From contig CAKPMN010000001.1 of assembly GCA_934168005.1 (NCBI GenBank), forward strand, positions 62,001 to 126,000: a DNA stretch of 64,000 nucleotides, given 5' to 3'. Position numbers and translations under genes: made by a program. Position 1 is the stretch's first letter. Each line of letters opens with the position of its first letter. Under the pieces are notes generated by a model. It was not told where the DNA came from. It ran no database searches and saw only the letters and a program-made list of their open reading frames with translations. This stretch comes from an uncultured Bacilli bacterium (GTDB lineage: Bacteria > Bacillota_I > Bacilli_A > RF39 > UBA660). Positions 50,928 to 59,492 of the stretch are shown here, piece by piece.

Positions 50928-52757
50928 TTATTTATTTAAGTATTTATTTAGAATTCTATTAAGTTCCTGTTTTTGAATTGGTTTTGATAAGTAATCATCA
51001 AAGCCTTCACTTAAGTATTTCTCTTTCATTCCTGATATTGCATTTGCAGTTAAGGCAATTACAGGTATATTAAATGTTTCTATTTTCTTTAAATTATGAA
51101 GTGTTTCTGTACCACTCATTTTTGGCATCATATCATCCATTAATATTAAATCGAATGTCGCATTATTTTTTATTAGATTTATACATTCATCACCTGATAA
51201 TACAGTGGTTATTTTTACATTATAATTTTGAAGTAAACGTTCTGCTACTTTTAAATTAACTTTATTATCATCTACTACTAGTAATGATTTTCCTTTTAAG
51301 TCAATGAATTCAACATTTGTTTTTTCTTCTTTTACTTCTACTTTTTCTGTTTTTATTATTTTTTGATCGATTGCAACTGTGAATTTAGAACCTTTTCCAT
51401 ATACACTTTGAACTACTATTTTACCATTCATTAAGTCAACTAGTTTTTTTGTTATGGCAAGCCCTAGACCAGTTCCTTCTATTGTTATATTTTTTTCAAC
51501 ACCTAATCTATCAAATTTTTCAAACAAATGATTTATTTTATCTTCTTTAATACCAATACCAGAATCTTCCACTGATATTATTAGTCTGCAAACATTATTT
51601 TTTATTACAGATGACATCTTAAATTCAATAAATCCTTCTTTTGTGTACTTTGCAGCATTTGTTAAAATATTTAATATAATTTGTTTAAGTCTTGTATGAT
51701 CTCCATATAGTACGCCTGGTATTGATGGATCTATGTTTACTCTAAAATCTATTGGCTTTTCACCTATTCTTGATTTAGTTAATAAACATAATTCTTTTAC
51801 CATTGGATCAATACTATATTCAGTATTTATTATTTCTAATTTATTAGCTTCAATTTTTGATATATCAAGTATTCCGTTAACTATTTCAAGTAAGTTATCT
51901 GATGCCATTATAATATCTTTTACTTCTTCTTTAGAAGAGTCTGGTAGATCTTCTTCTAATAGTGCTTGAGAGAATCCTACTATTGCATTAAGTGGAGTTC
52001 TTATTTCATGTGACATATTTGATAAAAATTCTGTTTTGGAATTGTTAGCTTTTTCAGCTTGATCGCGAGCTATATTTAACTGTTCTATTAATTTCATATC
52101 AGGATTTTCTATTGTATGGTACATAATAAACATGATAAATGTTTCTATTGATGCAGAAAAAGTAAGTGCTGGGTTCATCATTTGAATGATTGAAATGCCA
52201 AATACTCCCAATAAATATGAGAAAATTGATATATATCTTTTACTTTTATTATTATTTTTTACTTTCTGTATATTAAACAATAATATGAATAATGATATTG
52301 TTACATATATTGCTGAAGAAAAATATACTACTTTAGTGGCTGGACCATATGAATACATTTGATTGTTTTTAAAATATAAATCTATTGGGAGCAAAAAGAT
52401 TAAGAGTGCTCCTATAATGTAAGTTACTAAATTAAATAATTTTAAAAACTTAAAAATTTTTTTATTATGATCTTGATAAACTGTATCATATATATATATA
52501 TTATATATATTTGCAAAAGTTAAGAAATATATCAAAAAACATTTATTAATTATAATGGAAGCTATGCTCTCTGTTCCTACATTATATATCCATGAAATAC
52601 AAGCCAATTCGAGTAATATTCCTATAAAATTTAATTTTAATAAATAGGAAAATAATTTTGTTTCATAAGTGTTTATATGTCTTTTAAATAAAAATATACA
52701 ATTTATAAAACAAGAATATAACAAACTGACACATAAAATAGAAATATTTACTATCAT
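50928..52757 (-). CDS. Membrane hybrid histidine kinase 1
   Basis: A 609-residue kinase: seven or so transmembrane helices (1-215; a 7TM-type sensor), short coiled linker (222-240), HisKA with His250 ([10 protein letters not shown]), HATPase with [15 protein letters not shown] and GTGLGLAI, and a C-terminal receiver with LLVVDDN, phospho-Asp in LILMDDMMP and Lys in LSKPI. Start taken at ATG 52757 behind AGAGGTG. Signal probably a small membrane-soluble compound. Its receiver needs an HPt relay; the one at 48913 is the best local candidate. Confidence 0.92.
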   Translation of the reverse strand: MIVNISILCVSLLYSCFINCIFLFKRHINTYETKLFSYLLKLNFIGILLELACISWIYNVGTESIASIIINKCFLIYFLTFANIYNIYIYDTVYQDHNKKIFKFLKLFNLVTYIIGALLIFLLPIDLYFKNNQMYSYGPATKVVYFSSAIYVTISLFILLFNIQKVKNNNKSKRYISIFSYLLGVFGISIIQMMNPALTFSASIETFIMFIMYHTIENPDMKLIEQLNIARDQAEKANNSKTEFLSNMSHEIRTPLNAIVGFSQALLEEDLPDSSKEEVKDIIMASDNLLEIVNGILDISKIEANKLEIINTEYSIDPMVKELCLLTKSRIGEKPIDFRVNIDPSIPGVLYGDHTRLKQIILNILTNAAKYTKEGFIEFKMSSVIKNNVCRLIISVEDSGIGIKEDKINHLFEKFDRLGVEKNITIEGTGLGLAITKKLVDLMNGKIVVQSVYGKGSKFTVAIDQKIIKTEKVEVKEEKTNVEFIDLKGKSLLVVDDNKVNLKVAERLLQNYNVKITTVLSGDECINLIKNNATFDLILMDDMMPKMSGTETLHNLKKIETFNIPVIALTANAISGMKEKYLSEGFDDYLSKPIQKQELNRILNKYLNK

Positions 52758-52809
52758 ATACCACACCTCTATTTTAGATTATAACATGTTTTCGCCTTTT
52801 GTAAAGAAA

Positions 52810-52845
52810 AAAACAAGTTATTATTAATTAATAGCTTGTTTTGCT
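52810..52845 (-). terminator. Terminator after the ANL-family gene
   Basis: AAACAAG...CTTGTTT stem with AT-rich middle, T run; includes the stop codon. Confidence 0.65.
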
Positions 52846-54692
52846 TTTATAAGTACTTTATTATTTTCGATATCAATTTTTGTTTCTTCTTCACAAGGAA
52901 TAATATTTTTTGTAGATTCGTCAATTTTAAATGCTTTAGAAATACCTTCTTCCCTTAAAATGTTCCCATTTCTTTTTCCGCAACCTGTTTGTATGAATGA
53001 TTCCTGATTTGAATGTAACCTAAAATATATATCCTCATTTGTTATTTTTTTGCATCTTTCTTGGGCAGATATTATGATTCTTTTTATATCTTTTGTATTA
53101 TATGGTTGTAATTCTATATGTGCAACATATTTGCCACTTATATCTCTTACTACTTCACATGATAAAATATTCTTTGTGTCTAAACTTATTTGATCTGCAA
53201 TTATAAATTCAGGTGTGTGGTTCATCTCTTCTAATATTCGCCCTTTTACATGAACAAATTTCTTCTTGCCAATGTATCCATAAGTACTACAGTCACCATA
53301 AATTACACCGTTAATTTCTTTGAAAAACTTTTTGTTTGCTTCTGGATTATTTTTGTATCCTTTCATATTACATGGTGAAGAAGCATATAATCTTCCATAC
53401 TCGCCATCTTTACATATCTCACCATTATTGTTAATTGCAATAACATTTACCATACTGTATGTTCTCATTGGGTCGTATTCGTTAGAAGGTAGGGAATTAA
53501 GTTTATTTGTTAGTGTTCTGAACATTTGAAAGAAAATTCCCCCGTGTTCACAATCTCCACCAGCTATTGATATTGATATGACAGACATAGGTGTATGTGT
53601 AAATTCTGTTCCAGCTTTTGTCATCTTTAGCATTTTGTTTATTAATTTTTCTTCACCGCGTGATAATGGTTCACCTACAGACATAGGTGCAAGTAAAAAC
53701 GGAAACTTTATATCAATATTATATTCTTTTTTTAAGTTCATTATTTGTTTTGACAGGTGAACCCAGAAACTACGAGTAGCACATGGAAAACTTGGCTTAT
53801 TAATTAATAATGAATATAAGAAGAAATCCTTATTATATATAGGTTCTAAACAAACTGTTGCCCCTTGAATTAACACATCTGTTATACAAGACATTAAATT
53901 AGTATTTGAATGGCTTGGAATATGTGATAAAATTCTAAGGTTTTTCATTGAAGGTGTACCTGATACTTCTGGATCATGAAATCTTCCCATTGTTATATAT
54001 GTTCTATTTGCGTGTATGATTGCTTTTGGGTGGCTAGAATTAGTAGAACCACTTGAATATGTTATTGTTAGTTCATCATCTAGTCCACTCTTCTCTATAT
54101 GATAATCATGCACATTATCTTTTTTTATAAGTTCATTCATTGAGATTATATCATTTTCATTTTGTGATTTAAAAAAATCAATTCTATTTGAAAAATTACA
54201 AAATTCTCTGTCAAATTCTTGGAATAGGTTTTCGTTTTTTGGTAATGATTCATTCAACGAAGTCATTATTACACGCTTACCTGATTTTCTAATGTTTTCT
54301 TTAATTTCTTCATAGTAGTTGTCACTAACAACTATTGCTGGAGAATCACATGAAGAAATTATTTCATCTATATAGTTTTTATCAAATTCATCACTAAATA
54401 GATTTATCTTTGCTCCTATTATGCTACAGGCTCCAACTAAATATACTAATTCTGGTGTATCTGCCATAACAGCAGGAACTTCTGAACCTTTAGTTATACC
54501 TACTGTCCTAAGAGCTCCAGCATATTTTTTCATATTTTCAATCATCTCATTATAAGAGATATTTTTTCCTCTATAAAAAAGAGCTGTTTTTGTCAAGTTA
54601 TTTTTATTTCTTTCAACTATTTCTTCAAATAGTGACCAATTGTGATTTTCTTCAATTTCTTTTAAAACTTCTTTTGTATCTAATAATGCCAT
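52824..54692 (-). CDS. AMP-forming (ANL family) adenylating enzyme
   Basis: A 622-residue acyl-adenylate-forming enzyme. The phosphate loop reads TYSSGSTNSSHPKAI (family TSGSTGxPK with an insertion), the adenine region YSMVNVIAINNNGE, then YGDCSTYGYI (TGD motif) and a C-terminal lid with TGCGKRNG containing the reactive Lys. Substrate may be a fatty or other carboxylic acid, with CoA or a carrier; diverged motifs make it uncertain. No carrier or condensation domain. It stands between two hybrid kinases with a consensus promoter that carries a palindrome. Confidence 0.8.
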   Translation of the reverse strand: MALLDTKEVLKEIEENHNWSLFEEIVERNKNNLTKTALFYRGKNISYNEMIENMKKYAGALRTVGITKGSEVPAVMADTPELVYLVGACSIIGAKINLFSDEFDKNYIDEIISSCDSPAIVVSDNYYEEIKENIRKSGKRVIMTSLNESLPKNENLFQEFDREFCNFSNRIDFFKSQNENDIISMNELIKKDNVHDYHIEKSGLDDELTITYSSGSTNSSHPKAIIHANRTYITMGRFHDPEVSGTPSMKNLRILSHIPSHSNTNLMSCITDVLIQGATVCLEPIYNKDFFLYSLLINKPSFPCATRSFWVHLSKQIMNLKKEYNIDIKFPFLLAPMSVGEPLSRGEEKLINKMLKMTKAGTEFTHTPMSVISISIAGGDCEHGGIFFQMFRTLTNKLNSLPSNEYDPMRTYSMVNVIAINNNGEICKDGEYGRLYASSPCNMKGYKNNPEANKKFFKEINGVIYGDCSTYGYIGKKKFVHVKGRILEEMNHTPEFIIADQISLDTKNILSCEVVRDISGKYVAHIELQPYNTKDIKRIIISAQERCKKITNEDIYFRLHSNQESFIQTGCGKRNGNILREEGISKAFKIDESTKNIIPCEEETKIDIENNKVLIKAKQAIN

Positions 54693-54721
54693 ATATATTC
54701 CCCTCTTTCTTAATGGTTGTT

Positions 54722-54750
54722 ATTATATATTTGTTATTATATTTTGTCAA
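54722..54750 (-). promoter_or_regulatory. Consensus sigma-A promoter of the ANL gene
   Basis: TTGACA (54750-54745), 17 bases, TATAAT (54727-54722): a perfect match, the best in the window. Confidence 0.8.
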
Positions 54751-54761
54751 ATTTTGACAAA
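54743..54761. promoter_or_regulatory. 19-bp palindrome over the -35 box, candidate operator
   Basis: TTTGTCAAA, T, TTTGACAAA: perfect 9-bp arms around one base. It covers the -35 hexamer of the ANL promoter, so a bound dimeric protein would block RNA polymerase. Confidence 0.6.
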
Positions 54762-54785
54762 CTGATGGGTATAGTCTTTAAATAC

Positions 54786-55136
54786 TTACTTTTTACCTTT
54801 ATTATTCTTGAATTTTTTCTTTCTTTTTCCTTTAACTTTTTCGGCCTCATATAGTTTTTCTTTTGCATTATCATTTTTTAATTTTTTATATACTTCATAT
54901 TGCTTATCAAAGTTGGCTATTCTATTTGTACCTATATTTGTCTCTACAAAAAATCTATAGTCTTCTTCTCTGGCTTTTAAGAAATTTAAAACTCTTTCAT
55001 CTTTTTGAATTCTAATACTTATGTTTGGAGCTAGGTCCATGATTTCTAGTAATTCATCAGCAACTTGTTCTATTTCTTCTAATTCTTTCCAACGTTCCCA
55101 ATTAAAACTTTTATTTAACACATCTATTTGAAACAT
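54786..55136 (-). CDS. Small lysine-rich protein, unknown
   Basis: A 116-residue protein between hybrid kinase 2 and the ANL gene. Residues 10-45 form a likely helix (RWKELEEIEQVADELLEIMDL), with an NISIRIQKDERVLNFLKAREEDY block, and the last 35 residues are extremely basic (KVKGKRKKKFKNN). Not recognised. Start taken at ATG 55136 behind AAAGGATG; an in-frame ATG at 55145 overlaps it. No terminator separates it from the ANL promoter region. Confidence 0.65.
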   Translation of the reverse strand: MFQIDVLNKSFNWERWKELEEIEQVADELLEIMDLAPNISIRIQKDERVLNFLKAREEDYRFFVETNIGTNRIANFDKQYEVYKKLKNDNAKEKLYEAEKVKGKRKKKFKNNKGKK

Positions 55137-55191
55137 ACTACACATCCTTTATAGATTTAGAATACCATAAAATTATTTAATTTGAAATAAA

Positions 55192-55211
55192 AAAGAGACA
55201 AAGTCTCTTAT
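55192..55211 (-). terminator. Terminator after hybrid kinase 2
   Basis: AAGAGAC-TTT-GTCTCTT and T run. Confidence 0.75.
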
Positions 55212-57178
55212 TTTTCTAGATATTTTTTTAGAATTTTGTTTAATTCTTCTGTATTTATAGGTTTTGATAGATAATCATTAAATCCAGCTTTTAAATATAC
55301 TTCTTTTTTTCCTACCATTGCATCGGCTGTTAACATTACTGTAGGTATTTTAATGTCTTTTTCTTGCATTTTATGTAATGTTTCTGTTCCAGACATTTCT
55401 GGCATCATTTGATCTAATAGAATCAAATCAAATGTCTCTTTTTCTAGAATGTTTAAAGCTTCTTTACCACTTGTTACTGCAGTAATGTTTGCATTATAAG
55501 GTTTAAGAAGCCTTGTTGCAACTTTAATATTTAAATTATCATCATCTACAATAAGAATTTTAGCTCCTTTAGTATCAAATGTTTCTGTAAGATTTCTCTT
55601 TGTTTGATGTTTTAAAATATCTCCAATTTTCTTTTCATCTGTTACTTTTTGATTTACTGTAACTATAAATGTAGAACCTACTTTTGGAGTTGATGATACT
55701 TCTATTTCTCCTTTTAGTTCATCTATATATTTTTTTGCTATATAAAGACCCATTCCTGTTTGATATTTATGTTCTTCATCTTTATCTTGAAATAGAGTTT
55801 TAAGTCTTGATTCATCTATTCCTTTACCTGTATCTGTAACTTCAAATCTTAGCTTTCCAGTCTCGGTATTTCCAAGCCAGTTAACTTTAAAAATAATATT
55901 ACCTTTTTCTGTATATTGAACTGCATTATTTAATATATTTTGTATTATTTGTCTTAATTTAGATAAATCTCCATATAGAGAGGATGGTGTTGATGGATCA
56001 ACAGCTACTTCAAAAGCAACTTTATCATTTTTAAGCTTAGTTCTTGTATATTTTTCTAATTCTTTTATGAATGAAGCTAAATCATATTCTTTTTCTTCTA
56101 GTGTTAATTCTCCTGATTCAATTTTTGATATATCAAGAAGTCCATCTATTACATCTAATAAGTTATTACTTGCAGTATTAATAGCATCTACATCTTCTCT
56201 TGTATCGTTATCTAGAGAGTCTCTTCTTAAAACTGATTCTGATAAACCTATAATAACGTTCATAGGTGATCTTATCTCATGAGAGATTATACTTAAATAT
56301 TCTGATTTTGCTTTATTTGCAGTTTCTGCTTCTTTTAAAGCTTTTTCTAGTAATGCATTTTGCCTTTTTATGTATTCAGTATTCTCTGTCACATCTTTGG
56401 TTAATATAGTTACAGAGTCACCAATTTTACTTTTTGAATAGAATATCATGCTTTCTAGAGTTGTTTTTTCATCTGTTAAGCGATATCTTAATTCAATAGG
56501 CTCAACTTCTTTTATATTTTCGTCTTTTGATATAGCTTTAATTTCTTCGATTTTTTTAAATATTTCATTTGTATCATCTTTAAAAATGTAATCACTTATT
56601 ATTTCTTTTAATTCTTTATCATAAAAACCATTTCTATTTTTTCCAAAAAAATTATTTGAGTCTTTTAAATTTCTTAATGTAAATGAACCGGTTGTTACTT
56701 GAATAGTCATTTCCACATCGTATGAGATTGATGTAATTTGATTTAATTGTTGTTCTCTTGTTTTTATGTCTGCTGCTTGTTGGACTAATAAGTGTTGACG
56801 ATCGTGTTCACTTGTTGCATCTGATATAAGGATTACATAATTTTTTGCCTTTTTTTCTATAATTGGGTATATTTTGACTCTAATCCAACGATTATGTTGA
56901 TATTTTAAATTTCTATATGCAATCATGCCTGATACGAACTCTTCTTTTTTATTCCAATTTTCTAATTCTGTATTTAGTATTGGTATACTTAAAATTTCTT
57001 TTACTGTTTTATCTGCTTCTTTTTGATAATCTATATCTAATCCTAAAACGTCTTTTATGTTTTTAGTAATATATATTACTTTTTCATCTTTTGGATCATA
57101 TAAAACATATATTGTATCTTTATTGTCTACTAAGGCATGAAATAGTTTATCTTGATTTTTTGTGTTTTTGAATAACAT
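55208..57178 (-). CDS. Soluble hybrid histidine kinase 2 with PAS domains
   Basis: A 656-residue cytoplasmic kinase. An N-terminal PAS-like domain (about 10-125), a linker, a second PAS-type region (about 150-265), a coiled segment, HisKA with His300 (SIISHEIRSP), HATPase with NILNNAVQY, DTGKGI and GMGLYIAKK, and a C-terminal receiver (ILIVDDD, phospho-Asp in LILLDQMMP, LSKPI). The receiver is very like that of hybrid kinase 1, so the two may feed the same HPt protein. ATG 57178 behind AGGGATA; a longer frame from 57232 has no site. Confidence 0.9.
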   Translation of the reverse strand: MLFKNTKNQDKLFHALVDNKDTIYVLYDPKDEKVIYITKNIKDVLGLDIDYQKEADKTVKEILSIPILNTELENWNKKEEFVSGMIAYRNLKYQHNRWIRVKIYPIIEKKAKNYVILISDATSEHDRQHLLVQQAADIKTREQQLNQITSISYDVEMTIQVTTGSFTLRNLKDSNNFFGKNRNGFYDKELKEIISDYIFKDDTNEIFKKIEEIKAISKDENIKEVEPIELRYRLTDEKTTLESMIFYSKSKIGDSVTILTKDVTENTEYIKRQNALLEKALKEAETANKAKSEYLSIISHEIRSPMNVIIGLSESVLRRDSLDNDTREDVDAINTASNNLLDVIDGLLDISKIESGELTLEEKEYDLASFIKELEKYTRTKLKNDKVAFEVAVDPSTPSSLYGDLSKLRQIIQNILNNAVQYTEKGNIIFKVNWLGNTETGKLRFEVTDTGKGIDESRLKTLFQDKDEEHKYQTGMGLYIAKKYIDELKGEIEVSSTPKVGSTFIVTVNQKVTDEKKIGDILKHQTKRNLTETFDTKGAKILIVDDDNLNIKVATRLLKPYNANITAVTSGKEALNILEKETFDLILLDQMMPEMSGTETLHKMQEKDIKIPTVMLTADAMVGKKEVYLKAGFNDYLSKPINTEELNKILKKYLEK

Positions 57179-57217
57179 ATTATCCCTACTTTCTATTAAA
57201 TTATAACATATTTTATA

Positions 57218-57246
57218 TACAAAAAAACACATAATTAATGTGTTTC
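57218..57246 (-). terminator. Terminator of the uvrC-xerD-phosphohexomutase operon
   Basis: AACACATTAATTATGTGTT stem, T run. Confidence 0.75.
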
Positions 57247-58602
57247 TATGTATTTTTTAATAACTAATCTATATTCTTCTTTTATTTCTTCTAATCTTTC
57301 TTTTGTTCTAGCCTCAAATCTTACTGTTAAGTCTGGGCCTGTGTTAGAAGCTCTTACTAAAGCAAAACCGTCTGGATATTTAACTCTTACGCCATCTATT
57401 GTATAAATACTATAACCTTTTGCTAGGGCATAAGCTTTTACATATTCGACTATTTTAAATTTATTATCATCTGTTACTTTTACTTTAATTTCCTTTGTGT
57501 TTTCTAACTTTTGTACACCAGTTAGCAATTCTGAAATATTTTTATCTGTATTTGAAACTAATTCAACTAATCTTAATCCAGCATATATTCCATCATCAAA
57601 TCCAGGATAACGATCTTTAAACCAAAGATGTCCTGAAAATTCCCCACCGAATGTATATTTATCTTGATTTATTTTAGCATTCATATATGAGTTGCCAGTT
57701 CTATACATTAAGACATCATACCCTAATTTTTCTAGATCCCATACTAAAGCATTTGAACATTTGACATCACATATAGCCTTCTTTTCATCCATTTTATCTT
57801 TTAAATCTCTATAAAATAGATCCATTATCATATCTGCTTGCAAGAATGTACCATTTTCATCTACTAGTCCTATCCTATCGGCATCGCCATCGAAGGCAAT
57901 TCCTAAGTGATATCCTAATTCTACTACTTTAGCGCTTAATGCTTTCATATTTTCTGGTACTGATGGATCTGGATGGTGGTTTGAAAATTCTGGATCTGAG
58001 TCACAAAATAGTGGATAGTATGTAATTCCTAAACGATCTAAGATATCTTTTATTATGATAGAAGCTGTTCCTCCTCCACAATCTACTACTACTTTAACCT
58101 TTCTAAGGCCAAGTGATAGTGATCTTTTTATTAATGCGATATAGTCTTCACGTATATCTATTTTAGTTATCTCGCCATGTCCTGTTAAAAAATCATTTCT
58201 TAACAAGAAGTTCTTAAAATCTTGAATTTGTTTTCCATATGCATTACCTATTTTATCAAATGATATTTTAAAACCATTGTATTCTTTTGGATTGTGAGAA
58301 GCTGTAATCATTATTCCATCATCGACGTTGTATAATTTTTTTGCGTAATAATACATTGGCGTTGTAACAAGACCTAAATCAGCTACATCAACACCTGTTT
58401 CTAAAAGCCCTTTTATAAGATTTTCACTTAATTCATCTGAAGATAATCTATTATCGTGTCCTACTATTACTCTATAGTGATCATTTCTTTGAATGTATGA
58501 TCCAAAAGCCTTACCAAAAAGATATGCAAATTCTCCATTTAAATCTGTTGGGTATATTCCTCTTATGTCATATTCTCGAAATATTTTTTCATTAATTTCC
58601 AT
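57235..58602 (-). CDS. Phosphomannomutase/phosphoglucomutase
   Basis: A 455-residue alpha-D-phosphohexomutase interconverting hexose 1- and 6-phosphates. N-terminal FREYDIRGIYP, active-site phosphoserine in TASHNP (Ser102), magnesium loop FDGDADR, sugar-binding GGEFSGHLWF and phosphate-binding RASNTGPDLTVRFEA. Feeds nucleotide sugars for glycolipid or wall polymers, possibly the GT4 enzyme at 29977. Start at ATG 58602 after AGGAGG; follows xerD by ten bases. Confidence 0.94.
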   Translation of the reverse strand: MEINEKIFREYDIRGIYPTDLNGEFAYLFGKAFGSYIQRNDHYRVIVGHDNRLSSDELSENLIKGLLETGVDVADLGLVTTPMYYYAKKLYNVDDGIMITASHNPKEYNGFKISFDKIGNAYGKQIQDFKNFLLRNDFLTGHGEITKIDIREDYIALIKRSLSLGLRKVKVVVDCGGGTASIIIKDILDRLGITYYPLFCDSDPEFSNHHPDPSVPENMKALSAKVVELGYHLGIAFDGDADRIGLVDENGTFLQADMIMDLFYRDLKDKMDEKKAICDVKCSNALVWDLEKLGYDVLMYRTGNSYMNAKINQDKYTFGGEFSGHLWFKDRYPGFDDGIYAGLRLVELVSNTDKNISELLTGVQKLENTKEIKVKVTDDNKFKIVEYVKAYALAKGYSIYTIDGVRVKYPDGFALVRASNTGPDLTVRFEARTKERLEEIKEEYRLVIKKYIETH

Positions 58603-58612
58603 ATAAATCCTC

Positions 58613-59479
58613 CTAATTACTATGTGGATGACAACTGTCATATTCTTCTTTTAGTTGTTCATCTACTATATGTGTATATATTTGTGTTGTTGAAATACTA
58701 GAATGTCCTAGTAATTCTTGAATACTTCTTAAATCTGCACCATGTTTAAGCAAATGTGTTGCATATGAATGCCTTAATGTATGTGGTGATATGTCTTTGT
58801 TTATTCCTTTTTTTTCTTGTTGTTCTTTTATAATTTTAAAGAAAGTTTGTCTTGATAATTTATCTCCTCTACTATTTAGAAAAAGATAATCAGTTTTATT
58901 ATAATTTGTAAATTTATTTCTATAGTCTTCTATATACTTTTTTATGTAATATAAGGCATAATCTCCAAGAGGAAGTAATCTTTCTTTTGATCCTTTTCCC
59001 ATTACTTTTAATGTTGCTTCTGTAACGTTAATATCGTGTATTCTTATATTTATTAGTTCACTTACTCTAAGACCTGATGAGTAGACTAATTCTAACATGG
59101 CTTTATTTCTATATGCATATTTGTCTACTAGGTCTATATCTAACAGTTTTTCTACTTCTTCTTCTGTTAAAATAACTGGTAAATATTTCTTTTGTTTTGG
59201 TATTGTTAAGTATAGTGTTGGATTTTCTTTGATATAGTTTTCCATTAATAGAAATTTATAAAATTCTTTTAAAACCGTTATATGATGAGCTATAGAAGTT
59301 TCTTTTAACATTACTGTATATTTATTTAAAAAGTTTTCTAAATCTTCTTTTGTAAGGGTTTTAATATCCTTATTTAAGAGTAATAACTTTTCTAAGTTGT
59401 CTTTATATGATTCTATTGTATTTTCACTGTACTTTTTATCTATTTTTAAATATGTAAGATATTCTTCTATATACTCCAT
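58613..59479 (-). CDS. xerD: Tyrosine recombinase XerC/XerD family
   Basis: A 288-residue tyrosine recombinase for chromosome dimer resolution at dif. N-terminal SAM-like DNA-binding part (1-90), catalytic domain with Arg in SSGLRVSEL, Lys in GKGSKERLLPL, HTLRHSYAT (His and Arg), LLGHSS and Tyr in TQIYTH. Full length and with all catalytic residues. Its place between uvrC and a sugar mutase, in operon spacing, and absence of mobile-element marks argue for the housekeeping Xer rather than an integrase. Could be XerC or XerD. Confidence 0.87.
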   Translation of the reverse strand: MEYIEEYLTYLKIDKKYSENTIESYKDNLEKLLLLNKDIKTLTKEDLENFLNKYTVMLKETSIAHHITVLKEFYKFLLMENYIKENPTLYLTIPKQKKYLPVILTEEEVEKLLDIDLVDKYAYRNKAMLELVYSSGLRVSELINIRIHDINVTEATLKVMGKGSKERLLPLGDYALYYIKKYIEDYRNKFTNYNKTDYLFLNSRGDKLSRQTFFKIIKEQQEKKGINKDISPHTLRHSYATHLLKHGADLRSIQELLGHSSISTTQIYTHIVDEQLKEEYDSCHPHSN

Positions 59480-59492
59480 ATCATCACCTATA

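Noticed and set aside
52824..54692. ANL enzyme as part of a non-ribosomal peptide cluster
   Set aside because: No carrier, condensation or thioesterase domain is present in it or near it.
58613..59479. Xer-type recombinase as sign of an integrated element
   Set aside because: It sits in a housekeeping operon with uvrC and a sugar mutase; no attachment repeats, phage genes or composition change are seen.
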